From NCBI RefSeq assembly GCF_051622035.1, contig NC_135365.1:11202001-11266000 (forward strand): 64,000 bases of DNA, written 5' to 3'. Under the pieces are notes generated by a model. That model ran no database searches. It was not told the DNA's origin and saw only the letters and a program-made list of their open reading frames with translations. Positions 46,501 through 61,500 of the stretch are shown one piece after another. Positions within the stretch are counted from its first letter, which is position 1; the number at the start of each line of letters is the position of its first letter. The stretch is from Arctopsyche grandis (Eukaryota > Arthropoda > Insecta > Trichoptera > Hydropsychidae). The position numbers and the translations under genes are program-made.

Positions 46501-49500
46501 TTTTATACATATTTTTCGCCAATCCAAAATCACAAATCTTCACAACATTGTTATCAGCTAGTAAAATATTCCTAGCAGCTAGATCACCGTGCAATACTTT
46601 TCTGTTAGCAAGATATTCCATGCCTCTCGCCACTTGAAATGACCATCCAAGTAAATCTTGTGTTGAAATAGGTCGAACGTCCTTGTTGTAGTTATAGTCT
46701 CCTCTGTAATTGGATCTCCATTCCGGTTGTACACTTCCTGAACTCGTTACCATACCATCATAGCCTATAAATTTAGTGAAAATCATTATTTTTATATGAC
46801 TTTGTAATTATATACACTATATATATTATAGAAACTTTTATTTACCTGTGGGAACCATCGATATAGCCGTATTAGCAGTGTCCAAAGCACCACTGTCCAT
46901 TATGCTATCTTCTCTCGAGTAGCTGCTTCTGGATAATAGAGGTTGCATCACCGATTTTAGTCCACTTTTATATCCAAATTTTCAGAAGGAACCAGCACCA
47001 AAACATTTGATTTTTGTTAGATACAAATAAATAAAAAGCACCGTGATAAATCTGCAGTTATTACTTAAAAGTGCACAATATTTTGTAAAGTACATAACTC
47101 TAGCATTTGTGCAATTTATTTAGCCTTTAAAATTAATAAGCAAGCATACGTATGTATGTATGTATATGTATTAATAAACTGACAAGTACAGTATACCTGC
47201 TTTTGTTACTGCTTACAGAGTAAGCTCTATTTATTACATCACTGCCAATATTTGAATCAATGTTGCCTGAGTGTGGATCGATTTGATCTATAAAGTTTCC
47301 TCTATGTCGTATTAGATAGTTGTGCAAATTACCATAACGGCAATACTCCACAATTACAAGTAGTTCACCTGTAAAAGTTTTTTTTTATATAAATACATAT
47401 ATTTAGTGGTAATATAATATGTGAAAATGTACATATGTTAACATTTTTTTGACTACAAAAACATACATTTGATGTTCAGTATTGAAGAATAATTGCTTTA
47501 ATATCAATACATTGCTAATAAGAAAGCAAGGTAAGTAGAAAAAAAAATTCTTACGTTTTGTTACATTTTTAGTACAAGCTCCGAGTAGATTGACTACGTT
47601 TACATGTTTTCCAAGGTGGACCATAATTTTTAATTCTGAAGCCAGAGCTTTGATAAATGTGTGGTCAGCTGTACGTTTCACCATTTTTACAGCAACTGTT
47701 GTTGCCTCTTCCTCAACAAGGATTCCATGTGCAGTGGCTTTCATTACAACTCCAAAAGCACCGGAGCCCAATTGTTTACCTAAATAATATAATTGTCAGA
47801 TTGCTAATAATATGCATTACAATATATTCCATAAATGACTTCCATCTGTTATGTGTTATATAAAAATATTATTATACGAATTTAATATGTTATTTAAATA
47901 CCTAATTTCAGTTTTTCTCGTGGAAATTCCCATTTTTTATCGTATGGTAAAAGCTCAGCTTGATCATCCACACCTAGATCAGGATTTAAACATTCAGTTG
48001 CTCCTCCTTCAAAATGCGTGAGACCCATTTTACGAAGTTCATTTCGTATTTCTTTTTCTTTCTTTATTTTATAAAGTAAAACAGTTATTAGGATAACGAA
48101 AACCCCAAGTAATATCAAAATTACAATAAGATACATGAGCTTGAATTTTCCATCTACAATAAAGTTTTATGTAATTGTAAATTTTGTGAAGAAATATTTT
48201 AAAATAAGGTTTTCTTTTTTAACCAGACTTACGTTCTATGGAGAGTTGAATGTATTTTTCTGAAAATCCTATTCTATTTTTAGCGACACATTTATATTTT
48301 CCTTCATCCTCTTCTTTAATGTGTGTGAATACTAATAGTGTGCCATTTTTAGTCAAATTTATTCTTTGATTGCTTTCAACTATTTGTTTTTCATCCTACA
48401 AAATATATATATTGTTAATGTCATTACTTTTATAACGTTCGTGAGTTTTTTTGTAATGTAATTTTTTCTTATAATAAATTACCTTATACCATTCCATTTC
48501 AGGCACCGGAATTCCTCTTGCCTTACATTCAAATTGTACATTTGGTTGACCCAATGCAAATTGAACTACACTGTCGTTCATATTTGTCACATCAATATTT
48601 GGTTTTTCAAGGTCTATAATAGATACGCATGTGAGACAAACATCAGCAATAAATGTAAGTAATAATTTTAACATTAAATCGGATTTTTTTTTTACTACCT
48701 TTAACATTTATTTTAATCGTATCTTTTTCAACATCATTTTGCGTTTCCGTATCATTTGATTCAATTCTGCATTGATATGTTCCACTTTCATTTTTAGAAA
48801 TATTGGGTATTAATAGCACCAGTTTATTTGAATATTTTGTGGAATATCTTTTGGTATTATATACTAAAAAAAATAAAAATAAAATATATATATAGAAAAA
48901 ATATTTTTATGCAAAATATTATGATTATTCTTAAAAATTTAAAAATACAAAGTGTGGTAAAACTCATTTTCAAATTACAATCTTTATGCATATACATATG
49001 TATATATGTAAATATGTAAAAAGCGGCAAATCAGTGAATATATTTATTTATTTGTTAAAAAAATCTTATTTTGAAATAATTATTACTAAACTTTGTAAAT
49101 GTATGTGTATGAAATTTAAATCTCTGTTACCATTTGATATGTCTGGACCGATTTTTTGATTCCCTGGCATTCTATACCATTTCAGAGTTGTATTCGGATA
49201 TGTGAATATTGAAGCTATGCATGTAAGTGAGACATTGTCACCATCAGCTATCAAATTTGTATGTGATATTGTAATACCAAAACCATTTTCTATCTCCGCC
49301 GCATAAACAACGGAACTGGCATTAATAGCTTCACCAATTTTATTATATCCAGAACAAGTCAATGTGCCAGGTTTATCGATGTACATTCCCAAAATCGTTT
49401 TCACTGTTACATCATCTTCTTTGAAGTTGGTATAATTTTGATTTTTCTACATAACAAATATATAAACACACACATATAAATTTGAAGAACAACACAATTT

Positions 49501-52500
49501 TATAATATTCTTACACCTATTTGAAACATGAACTTCTTTTAAAATTTTATGTAATAATTCTTATATATTGCGAACATAATAAAACATTATAAAAAATTTG
49601 TAATATTCATTTTAAATATATACATATAGGAAGAAAATATTTCTACATTGAAACTGTATTAGTTACCAATAAAGACGATATTTCTATTTGACTTTTTTGG
49701 TAGAGTAAATTATGAGATAAAATATGCTGTCTTAAGATAAAAGCAATGTAATTATATTGACTTACAATTTCGGTTATGGAAGATTTACACTGCGAATCTG
49801 TGTTAACACATTCTTGATAATACCATTTTATCGTAGATATAGGAAAGCCTCTCACGGTACATGGAATGCTTGCTATAGTTCCTTGCATGTAAAACTTTTT
49901 AGCATCAAGATTTACTACTGGAGGTGCTATTAAATAAAATGTTGCAAATTATTGAACACACATATGCATAATTGCTGCAAATTAGTATTATATGAAAAAC
50001 GTACATTCGACAGTCAATGTGAAGTTCAATGTTTTGGTTATGTTTATGCTATTACCAACTACTCGGTATACGCCTCTATCCTCGAGTGTTATATTTCTTA
50101 TATGCAACGCAGTCGTATAATCACTGATGTTTACTGAATATTTTCCAGAGTGACTATCTGTTGCAATTGGTTTATTTTGATTATTGGTCCTGAAAATCAA
50201 ATTGCTCAATTTATGTATATACATACATATTAAATGTGAGGAAAGAATGGCTAACACTCAATTTGGTTTTAAAAACGGTTTCGGTACAAGAGAAGCATTA
50301 TTTAGTATACAGGTGCTAACGCAGCGATGTCTGGATATGAACGTCGATGTACATATATGCCTGTTTCATAGACTACGAAATGGCATTTGATAATGTACGA
50401 CACAATAAACTAATTGAAATACTATCGCAGATAGGGTTAGACAAAAGAGATATTCGGCTAATTAGTAATCTCTACTGGAATCAGACGGCCGTAGTAAGCG
50501 TCGAACTTGATACAACAGAGAGCGTAAGAATAATGAAGGGAGTTCGGCAAGGATGTGTACTATCACCGCTACTGTTTAATTTATATTCAGAAAATATTAT
50601 TGCTGAAGCCTTGGAAGGATTCCAGAATTACAATAAATGTCACAGTAATTAATAACATTCGGTACGCGGATGATACAGTACTACTGACCACGAACTTCAA
50701 CGACTTACAGGCAACACTGGATGCAGTTGTTGTGCATATCTCTAGGGCGGGGTTGAAACTGAATACAAAAAATACCAAATGGATGATATTCAGCAAGTCG
50801 GCGCACAATACGGTCAGCTCTCATTTACAGCGTGGTGGAGAGAGTGGATGGTTTTAGATATCTTGGGTGCTATCTGGGTGAAACGTGTGAAAGTGGAAAG
50901 GAAATTCGCGTTAGAGTGGAGCAAGCAAGAGCTACATTCTTGAAATTGAAGTCCTAACCACACGTGATCTCAGTATAGCACTCCAACTGAGACTTCTACG
51001 ATGCTACGTTTTCAGCATCCTTCTGTATGGGAAAGAAGCATGGACCCCGACGGATGCCACATGCAAGAAACTAGAGGCATTTGAGATGTGGAAATACAGA
51101 AGGATGCTGAGAATCTCATGGATGGCGCGTCGTACCAATGCCGAGGTGCTCAAAAGTGGGAAAAGGCGTAAATTGGAGTACTTCGTCCATGTGATGCGGA
51201 ACGAAAAATACGATCTCCTGCGCCTAATAATCCAGGAGAAAATCGTAGGCCAACACAGTCGGAGCAGGCGGAAAACATCATGGCTAAAGAATCTTCGGCA
51301 GTGGTACGGCCTCAGCACCCGAGCACTATTCCGAGCAGCAATGGACAAAATAAGAATGGGACATCTAGTTGCCGACGTTCTAGAAGGACATGGCACATGA
51401 AGAAGAAGATACATATTATATTTTACTTGCGTACATATTATATGTACATACGTATTTTTATTTTATTTTACTCAATTGAATATTTACATTCTTATAGATC
51501 GTTCCAAAGCGACGAATGTACTAATACAATTCAAGAAACAGCAAATTATATATAAATACATAATTATTATTATATATTTTTCATTATACACGACATTATC
51601 AAACATTGCAACCGATTATACAATACGATTAATACAAGCCATTATACAATGCGAATTATGAGACATATATGGAGAAATTTTTGAAGTATTTTTATTATAC
51701 AACTTGAAAACCGTGACAGAGATAGGAAAATCAGCTCGAAAACATACCACTCTGCTCGAAACCATAATATGCTAACCAATAATATGCTGGTTAATAATGA
51801 TGATGTCTGCCTAATATCTCCGCATTTACATTTGTACAATTTTTAAAACGACAAAATTTCATCTAAATTAAATTGTTTGTTTCTGTACTTATTAAACGTT
51901 TTTATGTTTATAATTGTAGAGTAATAAGTACTGAACCTGTTTTCTTTTATTTATATGTAGCCGATGGACTCGAGAGGTTTGTTGCACAAAAATTTATAAT
52001 ATAAAAATACGAATTCAAATTAGATAAAAAAGAAAAATTGAAATGAAGTATAAAGCAAAAAAAACTCAAAATCGAGAAAAATAAAATAAAAAATAAACAA
52101 TTATAAAAAGTAAAGAATATACTATATTATAAAGAAGAGAAATATTTGGTGGACTATTCCAAATTTTTCCCATTCCATTTGAAAAGAAGGATTCTCTAAC
52201 TATTTTGTAGTAAATATCTCCTTGGAAACTGAGAGTATGACTTCTCAGAATCATTGGACAATGGTTATATACATATAATATTGTATTCTTCTCATCTCTA
52301 AAGTGGAAGGGCTCATTCTTTTCAATTTTATATCGTTTAAAAGTGTACATACATAAATAAGTATGTCCTAAAGATAAAATAAAATGAGACTATGCCGCTT
52401 TTACTTCGATACTCTCCAGGGAAATTGGAGTACCGTTGATATATAAAGTGTACTTTTTCCAACAAGTGAAGATGATTACATGTGTATCTTTTTATTAACT

Positions 52501-55500
52501 TTCCCATTCATATAATCACTAAAATAGATGAAAAACGAAATTATTTAAAATCTTACCAAAATATTTCTGGTGTGGGATATGCATCAATTTTTACTATCAT
52601 CTTTGCGATCTTGCCAACACGGATTGTTGGATTATAGTGGCCTGCCCGTTCTTCCAAATGAAGATGTGATGATCCTTTTTCTGTAAATAAAATATATGTT
52701 TCATATTTTTATTATTGAAAAATAAAATTCTAAAAATAAATATGAGAATGTAAGTAGCTCATTACCTAAAACTTTTATATCTTTTGATTCCTCACTCTTA
52801 TGCTTATTTGCGTCTAATATTTTACATGTGTAACGACCTTCATCACCACTAGTTACGTTAATTACTGTCAAATTACTTTCTCCCATTATCTGAGGTAGAT
52901 TGTTTTGACCATCAACGTATTTACTAGTTGTGTTAGTAATGAAAACTCTCTTTGCCTAAAATTCAAGCCATTGAAATATTCAATAAATTCTTTAAATACT
53001 ACTATCAATAAAATTTTGTGTCTAATTTACCGATACGCTTTCTGGATATTTCCATATAAGTTGAAATGGTATTCCTTTATCCAAAATGATCCTACAATTC
53101 AACGATATGTTACCGTCAACGGCTGTTTTCCCATTGAAAGAATCACTCACACTTGGTTTATGAACACTATTCGTATAGTCTAAAATATGGACAGGTATTA
53201 AATAAAATACTTACAATACATTTTGATGATATACATATGTAATATTTGAAACGCAATAAATACGCGAAAAATTTGATATTATATTAATACAAACATGAAG
53301 ATAAGTTAGTCAGGATTGATCAAGATTTGACAGTACATATATTTTTATTTGATAATTGGAATAATTGAAACACAGTGGCTGTTTCTACAGATGTGTACAT
53401 TTTTTTTATTTAATTAATTTTGAAATGAAAACGAAATACACGCTGATAAACGAATGACCCTCCTGTATTTTAATTGTAAAAAAAATATTATTTAATTATA
53501 CACTACCCATTAATAAAATAACCCACTAATAACCCATTAATAAAATAAACCTTAGTTGTTTTTGAATAAATAATGTAATTATATTCCTTTGATTATAAAA
53601 TTTCCAAGGGTAAAGGTAATTGAACACAATGTCTAATACTACTATTTAATTATTAGTTAGTAAAGCGGGTAAAACATATAGCAAAAGCAAGACATTTGAA
53701 ATATAAGCAGTAATCACTAAGTAAACCACAACACCACACATGCATTTAAAAAGACATAGACAAGAAAATAAGAAAAAGAACAAAACAAAATGGGTAACAA
53801 AAAATAATGTTATGTAGCACAGGAATAGTTTTGAAGATACGAAATCCGAAACCCAAAGCTGGATTCAAGGTTACATTACTCATTTTACTTACTTACAGGC
53901 TAATTGCACTATTATATGATGTTCGATTTGTTCTGTATCACGTATGAATACACACTTGTATGTATTATCAGCTATACTATTCACTACAATAGTAAACCCG
54001 TTTTGCGGATCATATTTTACATCAGAAGTAATCTGTAATTTTAAATATTTTTACATAGTTACTATTTTTATGAACCCCCTCCCCGCTATCCTATTGACGA
54101 TGTTTCAACTGTCGTTTTGTGTTTATATTAAGACTTTTTAGCGTCTATCTTTTCATCAACATTGTGTGGTAAAGGGTTATCTAAATAATGTTGACAGTCA
54201 GGTGTTAAACATACGTATTATAGAAGGCCAGAAAACTGCCGAGTTACTAATCCCATCTCGAAAAGCAGTGCAATTGAATGCATGACTTGAATCAGAAATT
54301 TCAACAGCCGGGATGATAAAGCCCGAGTGCTTCTCATACTTTATAAATCTATCTTGATTCATTTTATTAGGAAGTACCTGTAAGAATTTGTTTATGATAT
54401 TTTTACAGGCGATGCTAATCCAATTATGGAAAGAAAAATTTTTGCGTATTAAAATCAGTCAAATATATATATTTGGTTATTTGTAAATTCTAATAAATTT
54501 CTACTACTGAAAAGATACGTTCAATTATTTCCATGCCTCTTCAGGTTAAACATTGAATACAATTTCAATATCAAACATTTTTTAACATTATAATATACCT
54601 CAGTTTCGCCATAATACAACTTCACTTGAACATTCGGAGCTGTCGGTCTACAAGGTATTGTTAATGGCATATATTGGATTCCACTGATTATTGCCTCCAT
54701 CGGCACTAAAAGTGTATTTGGATCTATGCACAAAAAAAGCAAATTCTATCAAAAATCATGCCGAAAAACAAAATTCAAATAATATTTAAAAAAAAAATAA
54801 ACATAATTAATTTGTATAATAACCAAGCATTGCTGCGATGACAAATATAAAAATTGATATACATTTACTGAGGTAACTTACCGTCAACATAAATATAAAC
54901 TTTCACCGCATCTCCCTTTTCTTCGCGCTCTTCCAAACTGTAGTCTCCATTGGTCTCGTTGAACAGACAAGTATAATTTCCAACATCTACTGCTGATAAG
55001 CTGAATAATTCCAATAGCAATCCGTATGGGTAATTATCATCGGCACTTTCTGACGTACTTATGATACTTATGGCAGGTTCACCTTCCCAGTTTTGTGGCA
55101 AGTCCCAAGTAAGTGGTTTTTTGCCCACACATTGTAAAGTAATATTATGTCCTACAGTTACAACTCGTTCCCTTTCGTTTCCTAATATTATCGGTGGATC
55201 ATGAGCGTCCACGACTGAAAATAATTGGTGCTGTATATTAGAGTATGTAAATACATATGTACATATATAAAAATGCAATTTCAACTAGAAAATTTAAAAT
55301 TTCAACTTTTATTAGTGTGATGGTTTCGATGTAATTCCAATATAATATATGTAATACGATGCATGAAAAAGTAAATGCACTTGAAATCATTAAATAAAAT
55401 ATATTTTTTATTAAAATATCCCGATGTGGTGCAAACGATCGACAAGCGCCAGACAGACTGAACCACAGATTAACTGGATGGCTGCTTTAAACGCAATTCT

Positions 55501-58500
55501 CGACTTCACGAATGATAGATTGCACATCAGATGACGAGTAACCTTTCGATGTGCACAGATGCAATTAATAAAATTGAGTTGGATCTTTCTGGCGAGTTTA
55601 ATAAGGCAAAATTCGGAACTAAATTATCAGAAGCATACAGGGTAGGTATGTAGGGACTTCGGGTAGATTTCGCTTAGTGTAAGTGCGAGCAGTGCGCACG
55701 CATAAGGTACACGTGTCGTTAATCTGTGGTTCAGTCAGCCTGGCGCTTGTCGATCGTTTGCACCAAACCCAAAATATCCATACCGATTGAAATGAAGTTT
55801 ACTGTCATGTTTATTTTGTTAAGTGATACTAAAATAAAGTTTAAATTTATACCAAAAAACTGCACCAAAACTCAGTATGTATATTAGTATGTACACAAAT
55901 AAAATAAAATCTCAGATTTGGAATCGCTTATAAAAATTATTGATAATTCTTAGGAATTATAATGATGCACATTTCAAATATGATACTCCTTATTAATATT
56001 TGATGTATATTGTATTACCAAAACTTGTATAAAATTTTAGTATAATTAAAAGTAGTAAAAGTGGTATATTTATATATTTATGCGTACTTTATACTACGTT
56101 TATGGATTTTGTTTCACAATACACACTTGAAAATCAATCACGTGTAAGATGAACTGTAAGTACGATGATTCACAGAGCAGTGACTAATATTTAAGTCTTC
56201 TTTTTACTTTAGATATTATTGCAAAACATAAATATGAGAAAAAGTATATTACATATAGCACTTTTTCAGACGTATCCTCATTTCAATATCAAACTATGTA
56301 AGTATATTATTCTGTTTATATAATTGCAGACATAGAATTGAAATATATTGTAATTATTATATACGAAATAAAAAGCTTTTAAAAATCGAATGTATGTACA
56401 TATGTAATGGTACATATTCTATATATTATATGTACATATGTACCCAAATGTTTGACCTATAAACGTAATATGCATATGTGTTCACACACACTGTCTGTTG
56501 TCAAAATGATATCATCGTTTGTATTAAGCATTTGCAGCTGTTGGAAAAGTCTAAATTATATAATAATATCAAATGTACATCGATATTCAAATCAATAACT
56601 GCTTTTTTTTAAATTATATTGGAATATAAATGATATTTATTGCTTTTTAATCACAAGTAAAATATTTAAAGAAACACAAATTAATTTTACAATAAATTTA
56701 AATAGCGCAGTGGTTGTTCCTGTGAAAACGCTCATATTCGCAAACAAAAATGACTAATTTTATGTACAGACAAACTGTTAACACTTTGTATACTTTGCAT
56801 AAAATACTGTTACTTCAACTCAATTTCATTTTGTTATGAATGCATATGTACACGTTTCTCCCAGTAAAACGCACTTTACTGCCTTTTAAAATTATTATTC
56901 TAATATATTTTATTTTGAATGTGTCATGTTTTTAAAATTTAAGAGGGGAACTTCTAATATACAAACACATTAAAATATGATACATATGTTGTTTAAATTG
57001 TAAACAATATTTTTGTATATATGTATATAAATACATACTCAAATAATTAATATGTATCTCTTTTATGAGATATAAATATCTGACATAGTAAAGTTTTTTT
57101 ATTACATAGTTTAATATCAAATACATATTGAGCGTATCGTACATAGAAATAATGTTGTTTAAAATTAGGTCAAACAAAAGAGTTATGTACATATGAGTCA
57201 ACCAATGTCTGACCAATGAATTAAGGCTGGGGATTCAGAGTCGTGGAGTCGTGGAGTCGTGTTATATTCAATTTGATTTTCAACTCTTTTGAATTTTGGT
57301 AGTCTTAGTCATACCTGATATTACTCAGCAAAATATAATGTATTATAAAAATATGTAAATAAAGAACAACGAACAATCAATATCTAAATATGAATACATG
57401 TTGTTTTACATTTGTGACAATGAATCGTCATATACAAAAAAAATAAATATAGCGTTCATGAATATGCACTGTATTAATATGTGATGGAAAATCTCGTTTA
57501 TATTTGTGTATATACATACATTTGTACATGTAATAATTTACTTGAGTTTTTATATAATGATTTTTAAATTGTATTATATATTGGTTGTGGCTATTTGCAG
57601 GTACTATACATATCTGAAAATTATTGGCTATTTGCAGGTACTATATGTATATGTGAATTATTGGCTATTTGCAGGTACTATACCTGCTAATTATTGGCTA
57701 TTTGCAGGTACTATATCTGCGACAGGCGCAAAGCCTTCTGCGCATGCGCGTGAACTGTCACTGTCAGCGTGTTTACTGTTAAAATTTTGTTTTAAACCTC
57801 TTAAAATTTAGTTCGAACTCGTAAAGTGACGTAGAGTAAAAAATATAATCCAAATTAGTTAATATTATTAATTGTTAGAAAATTATTATCATATACAACG
57901 TATAATACCTACATACAAGTACAAGCTGCGAACTAGCTAAATGATATAAATTTATTATAATAACGTGCGAAATTTATTTGCCTCATGTATAATGAACGAT
58001 TGATTAAACAAGTCTAGCATACATTAAATGTAAGAAATTTTAATCGGATTATAAGTTCACGCGCATGCGCAGAAGACATAGTACCTGCAAATAGCCAATA
58101 ATTCGCAGATATAGTACCTGCAAATAGCCACAACCTTATATATTAGGTGAAATAGAGAGGTTCAAATAACATAAAGTATTTGCTTGTCATTCTCAAAAAA
58201 TTAAATAAATAATTGCTGAAAATATACATATATGTATGTACATATGTATTTAGCATATTTTATATTGTAATTTCTTTGAATTCACCTGTTTTGCCATTAC
58301 CATTGCAAATTGCGGCTTGACATGATTTCTTACGTAAGTCAATTTCTCGGTGGACGACAATTTGTGTCGACATCAGTATATCATGTCATGAATTTATATG
58401 AATGAACGTGCGTAATAATAAAACGATTCTTAATGAATATTGGTGTACGCCAAAAACCACGCTATACATTAATTAATACGAAAAATTAGGTAAAGAAGGA

Positions 58501-61500
58501 ATTATTGAAATTTGAATACATTTTCCTGTGTTATTTCTTCAGAATTATAGTCAAAAATTTAACAATTGCAGTATGTTTTTAATTGTTAAGTATAGTATAC
58601 ATATGTATATGTATGTCTATACACAGAAAATTGATAAGTTTCTCCGTATTCCTCCAAAATGTGGTTTCATTATAAAATTGTGGTGACCAGTAACGGTTTA
58701 ATAAACAAAAGGATAATGAGATTGCAATGATAAATTTACACGTGAACATAAACTGCTTTAAATATATATTTGGTAATTGCAATTTACTACGCCCTTTCTA
58801 AACATGAAAACAGGTTTTTCCATATTATAAACAGTTCTGGCTTATTAAACCAAGGAAGTTTCGGTAGTTCTTAAAGTCAGCCTCTAAAATTATGAAATAT
58901 TTTAAGTACGTATGTATAAAGAATAAACGAAATTTGAAATCAATCAGATAAGAAACACCAATAAAATGTGTAAATTGTATACTTATTCTATATACATATG
59001 TATGTGCATACATATGTTGGTATGTGCACATAGCGATAACATATTTTCAAGAACGGCTTATTTTGGAATTTTATTGATTCTTTTCACAATACACAATAAA
59101 ATCCAACAGCAAAATCGTTTATATACCATAATATGACCCACGTATTTTATTTATATTTTTGTATATTGCATGTCATATATATGTATACATATACAGGGCA
59201 GTGTTTGGCACAGAGGCCCGAGACCAAAAAGGCCCCAAACTAGCTCAAAAAATTCTATATTAAATTATACATTCAGTTACGAAAGTGTAACTGAACAGGA
59301 TGATACGTCTGAAAGTGAATACAAATATGATTTTGATAATATAACGAATTGGTCGGAAAAACTACACAATAATCAAATTGAAACTATAGTTGTGAAAGAA
59401 CCAATACGAGTTTTAATTCATTATTACCCAAAAGACACTGTAGGGTGATCTATTAACAAAATATATTGGTTTGGATATTTGCAGGTACTGTATCTGCGAA
59501 TTATTGGCTATTTGCAGGTACTGTATCTGCGAATTATTGGCTATTTGCAAGTACTATATCTGCGACAGGCGCAAATCCTTCTGCGCACGTTCGTGAAATT
59601 ATAATCCGATTATAAATTCTTACATTTAATGTATGCTAGACTTGTTAAGCAATCGTTTATTATACATGAGGCAAATAAATTTCGCACGTTATTATAATAG
59701 ATTTATATCATTTAGCTAGTTCGCGGCTTGTACTTGTATGTATGTAGGTATTATACGATGTATATGATAATAATTTTCTAACAATTAATAATATGAACTA
59801 ATTTGGATTATATTTTTTACTCTAAGTCACATTACGAGTTCTAACTAAATTTTAAGAGGCTTAAACCAAATTTTTAACAGTAAACACGCTGACAGTGACA
59901 GTTCACGTGCATGCGCAGAAGGCTTTGCGCTTGTCGCAGATATAGTACCTGCAAATAGCCAATAATGCGCAGATATAGTACCTGCAAATAGTCAATAATT
60001 CGCAGATATAGTACCTGCAAATAGCCAATAATTTGCAGATATAGTACCTGCAAATAGCCACAACCAAATATATTTCCAACGAAGAACAGCAAAAGGGGTG
60101 AATTAGTGGATAGAACATGGCTTGTTTATTCATCCGATTTAGATCGAATGTTTTTGTTCGTTTTTATTGAGTTTTCAAAATATGATTTTTTTTTGTTAAA
60201 AACGGAATTTTGTTTAGAAAAATATGACGCACCGGCCCTGTGTATATAAACATGTACATACATATATGACTGTTAAAACAATATTAAACTTACATCACCG
60301 AGTAATAGTGTAAGTGACTTCTTATAAAGGATATAATGGTAAACCGCAAATAGTAAAATTCAAAATAATTCTACAGAACAATTGTAATGATAAAATGACC
60401 AATATTGCGGAATTAATTTTCTCATGGTCAAACTTCGTCGAACTCTTTTTTTTCCGAATAAAACCTCAGGTGGAAAACCTCCATAGTATAATTAGATGAA
60501 TACAAAATGTATACCAACATGGAAAAGATACAAAACCTTACAGATTATTTTTTACATAAATGTAAATAAAATTCTCTGAAATAACATAATTGTTTTTTGT
60601 TTTTATATTAAAGCTCAATACGTACGTGAAAATTATGATATATATGAATGTATAATAAAACTACGTACGTAGATAAAGTAAAAATATATATACTGATTCA
60701 TCATGGTAATTTTGGAATCCCTATTTTCCAATTGAGCTAATAAAAATCTATTTAACAAGTACGTGTGTAGTAAATGAATTATTTAATTTTATAGACATTA
60801 ATCATGTTTGGTTTCAATTCATATACCATTGATAGAGCATTACGATATATTCTTATTAAAAAGCTGTAACTACACACATGTACATATGTAGGTACATACA
60901 TACAAGTCATATATTGTATTAAAAGTACTATAGCTATAATGTTTCATCATCATGATAGCTATAATGTTTGTACATACATACATACATATATAATATACTA
61001 TGTACAATTACATATGTGTATTATATATTAACATATCTGTTTGAAATAAATTCTTAGATCTAAATTTCATTTACAGACTTTATTTCTATGTAATGACAAT
61101 AATTTGATTACACAAATAATTATACGTATCTTTTTATTTTTTTTTAAATACATTTATGTATAAGATCTATGAACTTATTTAATCTTGATCAACATTGTGC
61201 TAAGATGTTTTCTAAGATATCTATGAAATTTATTTATTTATTTCTGTGAAATTTAGAACAACTTCAAAGTAATATTATGCTGTCGTATGACGTCATATAC
61301 TATGACGTCATGATGATCTTAACAGTGAAAATGATTAAATTTGTATACGCATATGCATAATCTTATACCATCTTTAGTACGTACCTAAATAAATATGATT
61401 GCATACATATATCTAGTGTATATGTACCTATGTATACATGTACAATCCATATATCATATATGTAATATCAAAACGAGTTTGACATGCTGTCTAGATCAGG

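Noticed and set aside
59874-60133. Short frames with repeated ICRYYIC peptides
   Set aside because: They are translations of the tandem-repeat terminus of a foldback element.
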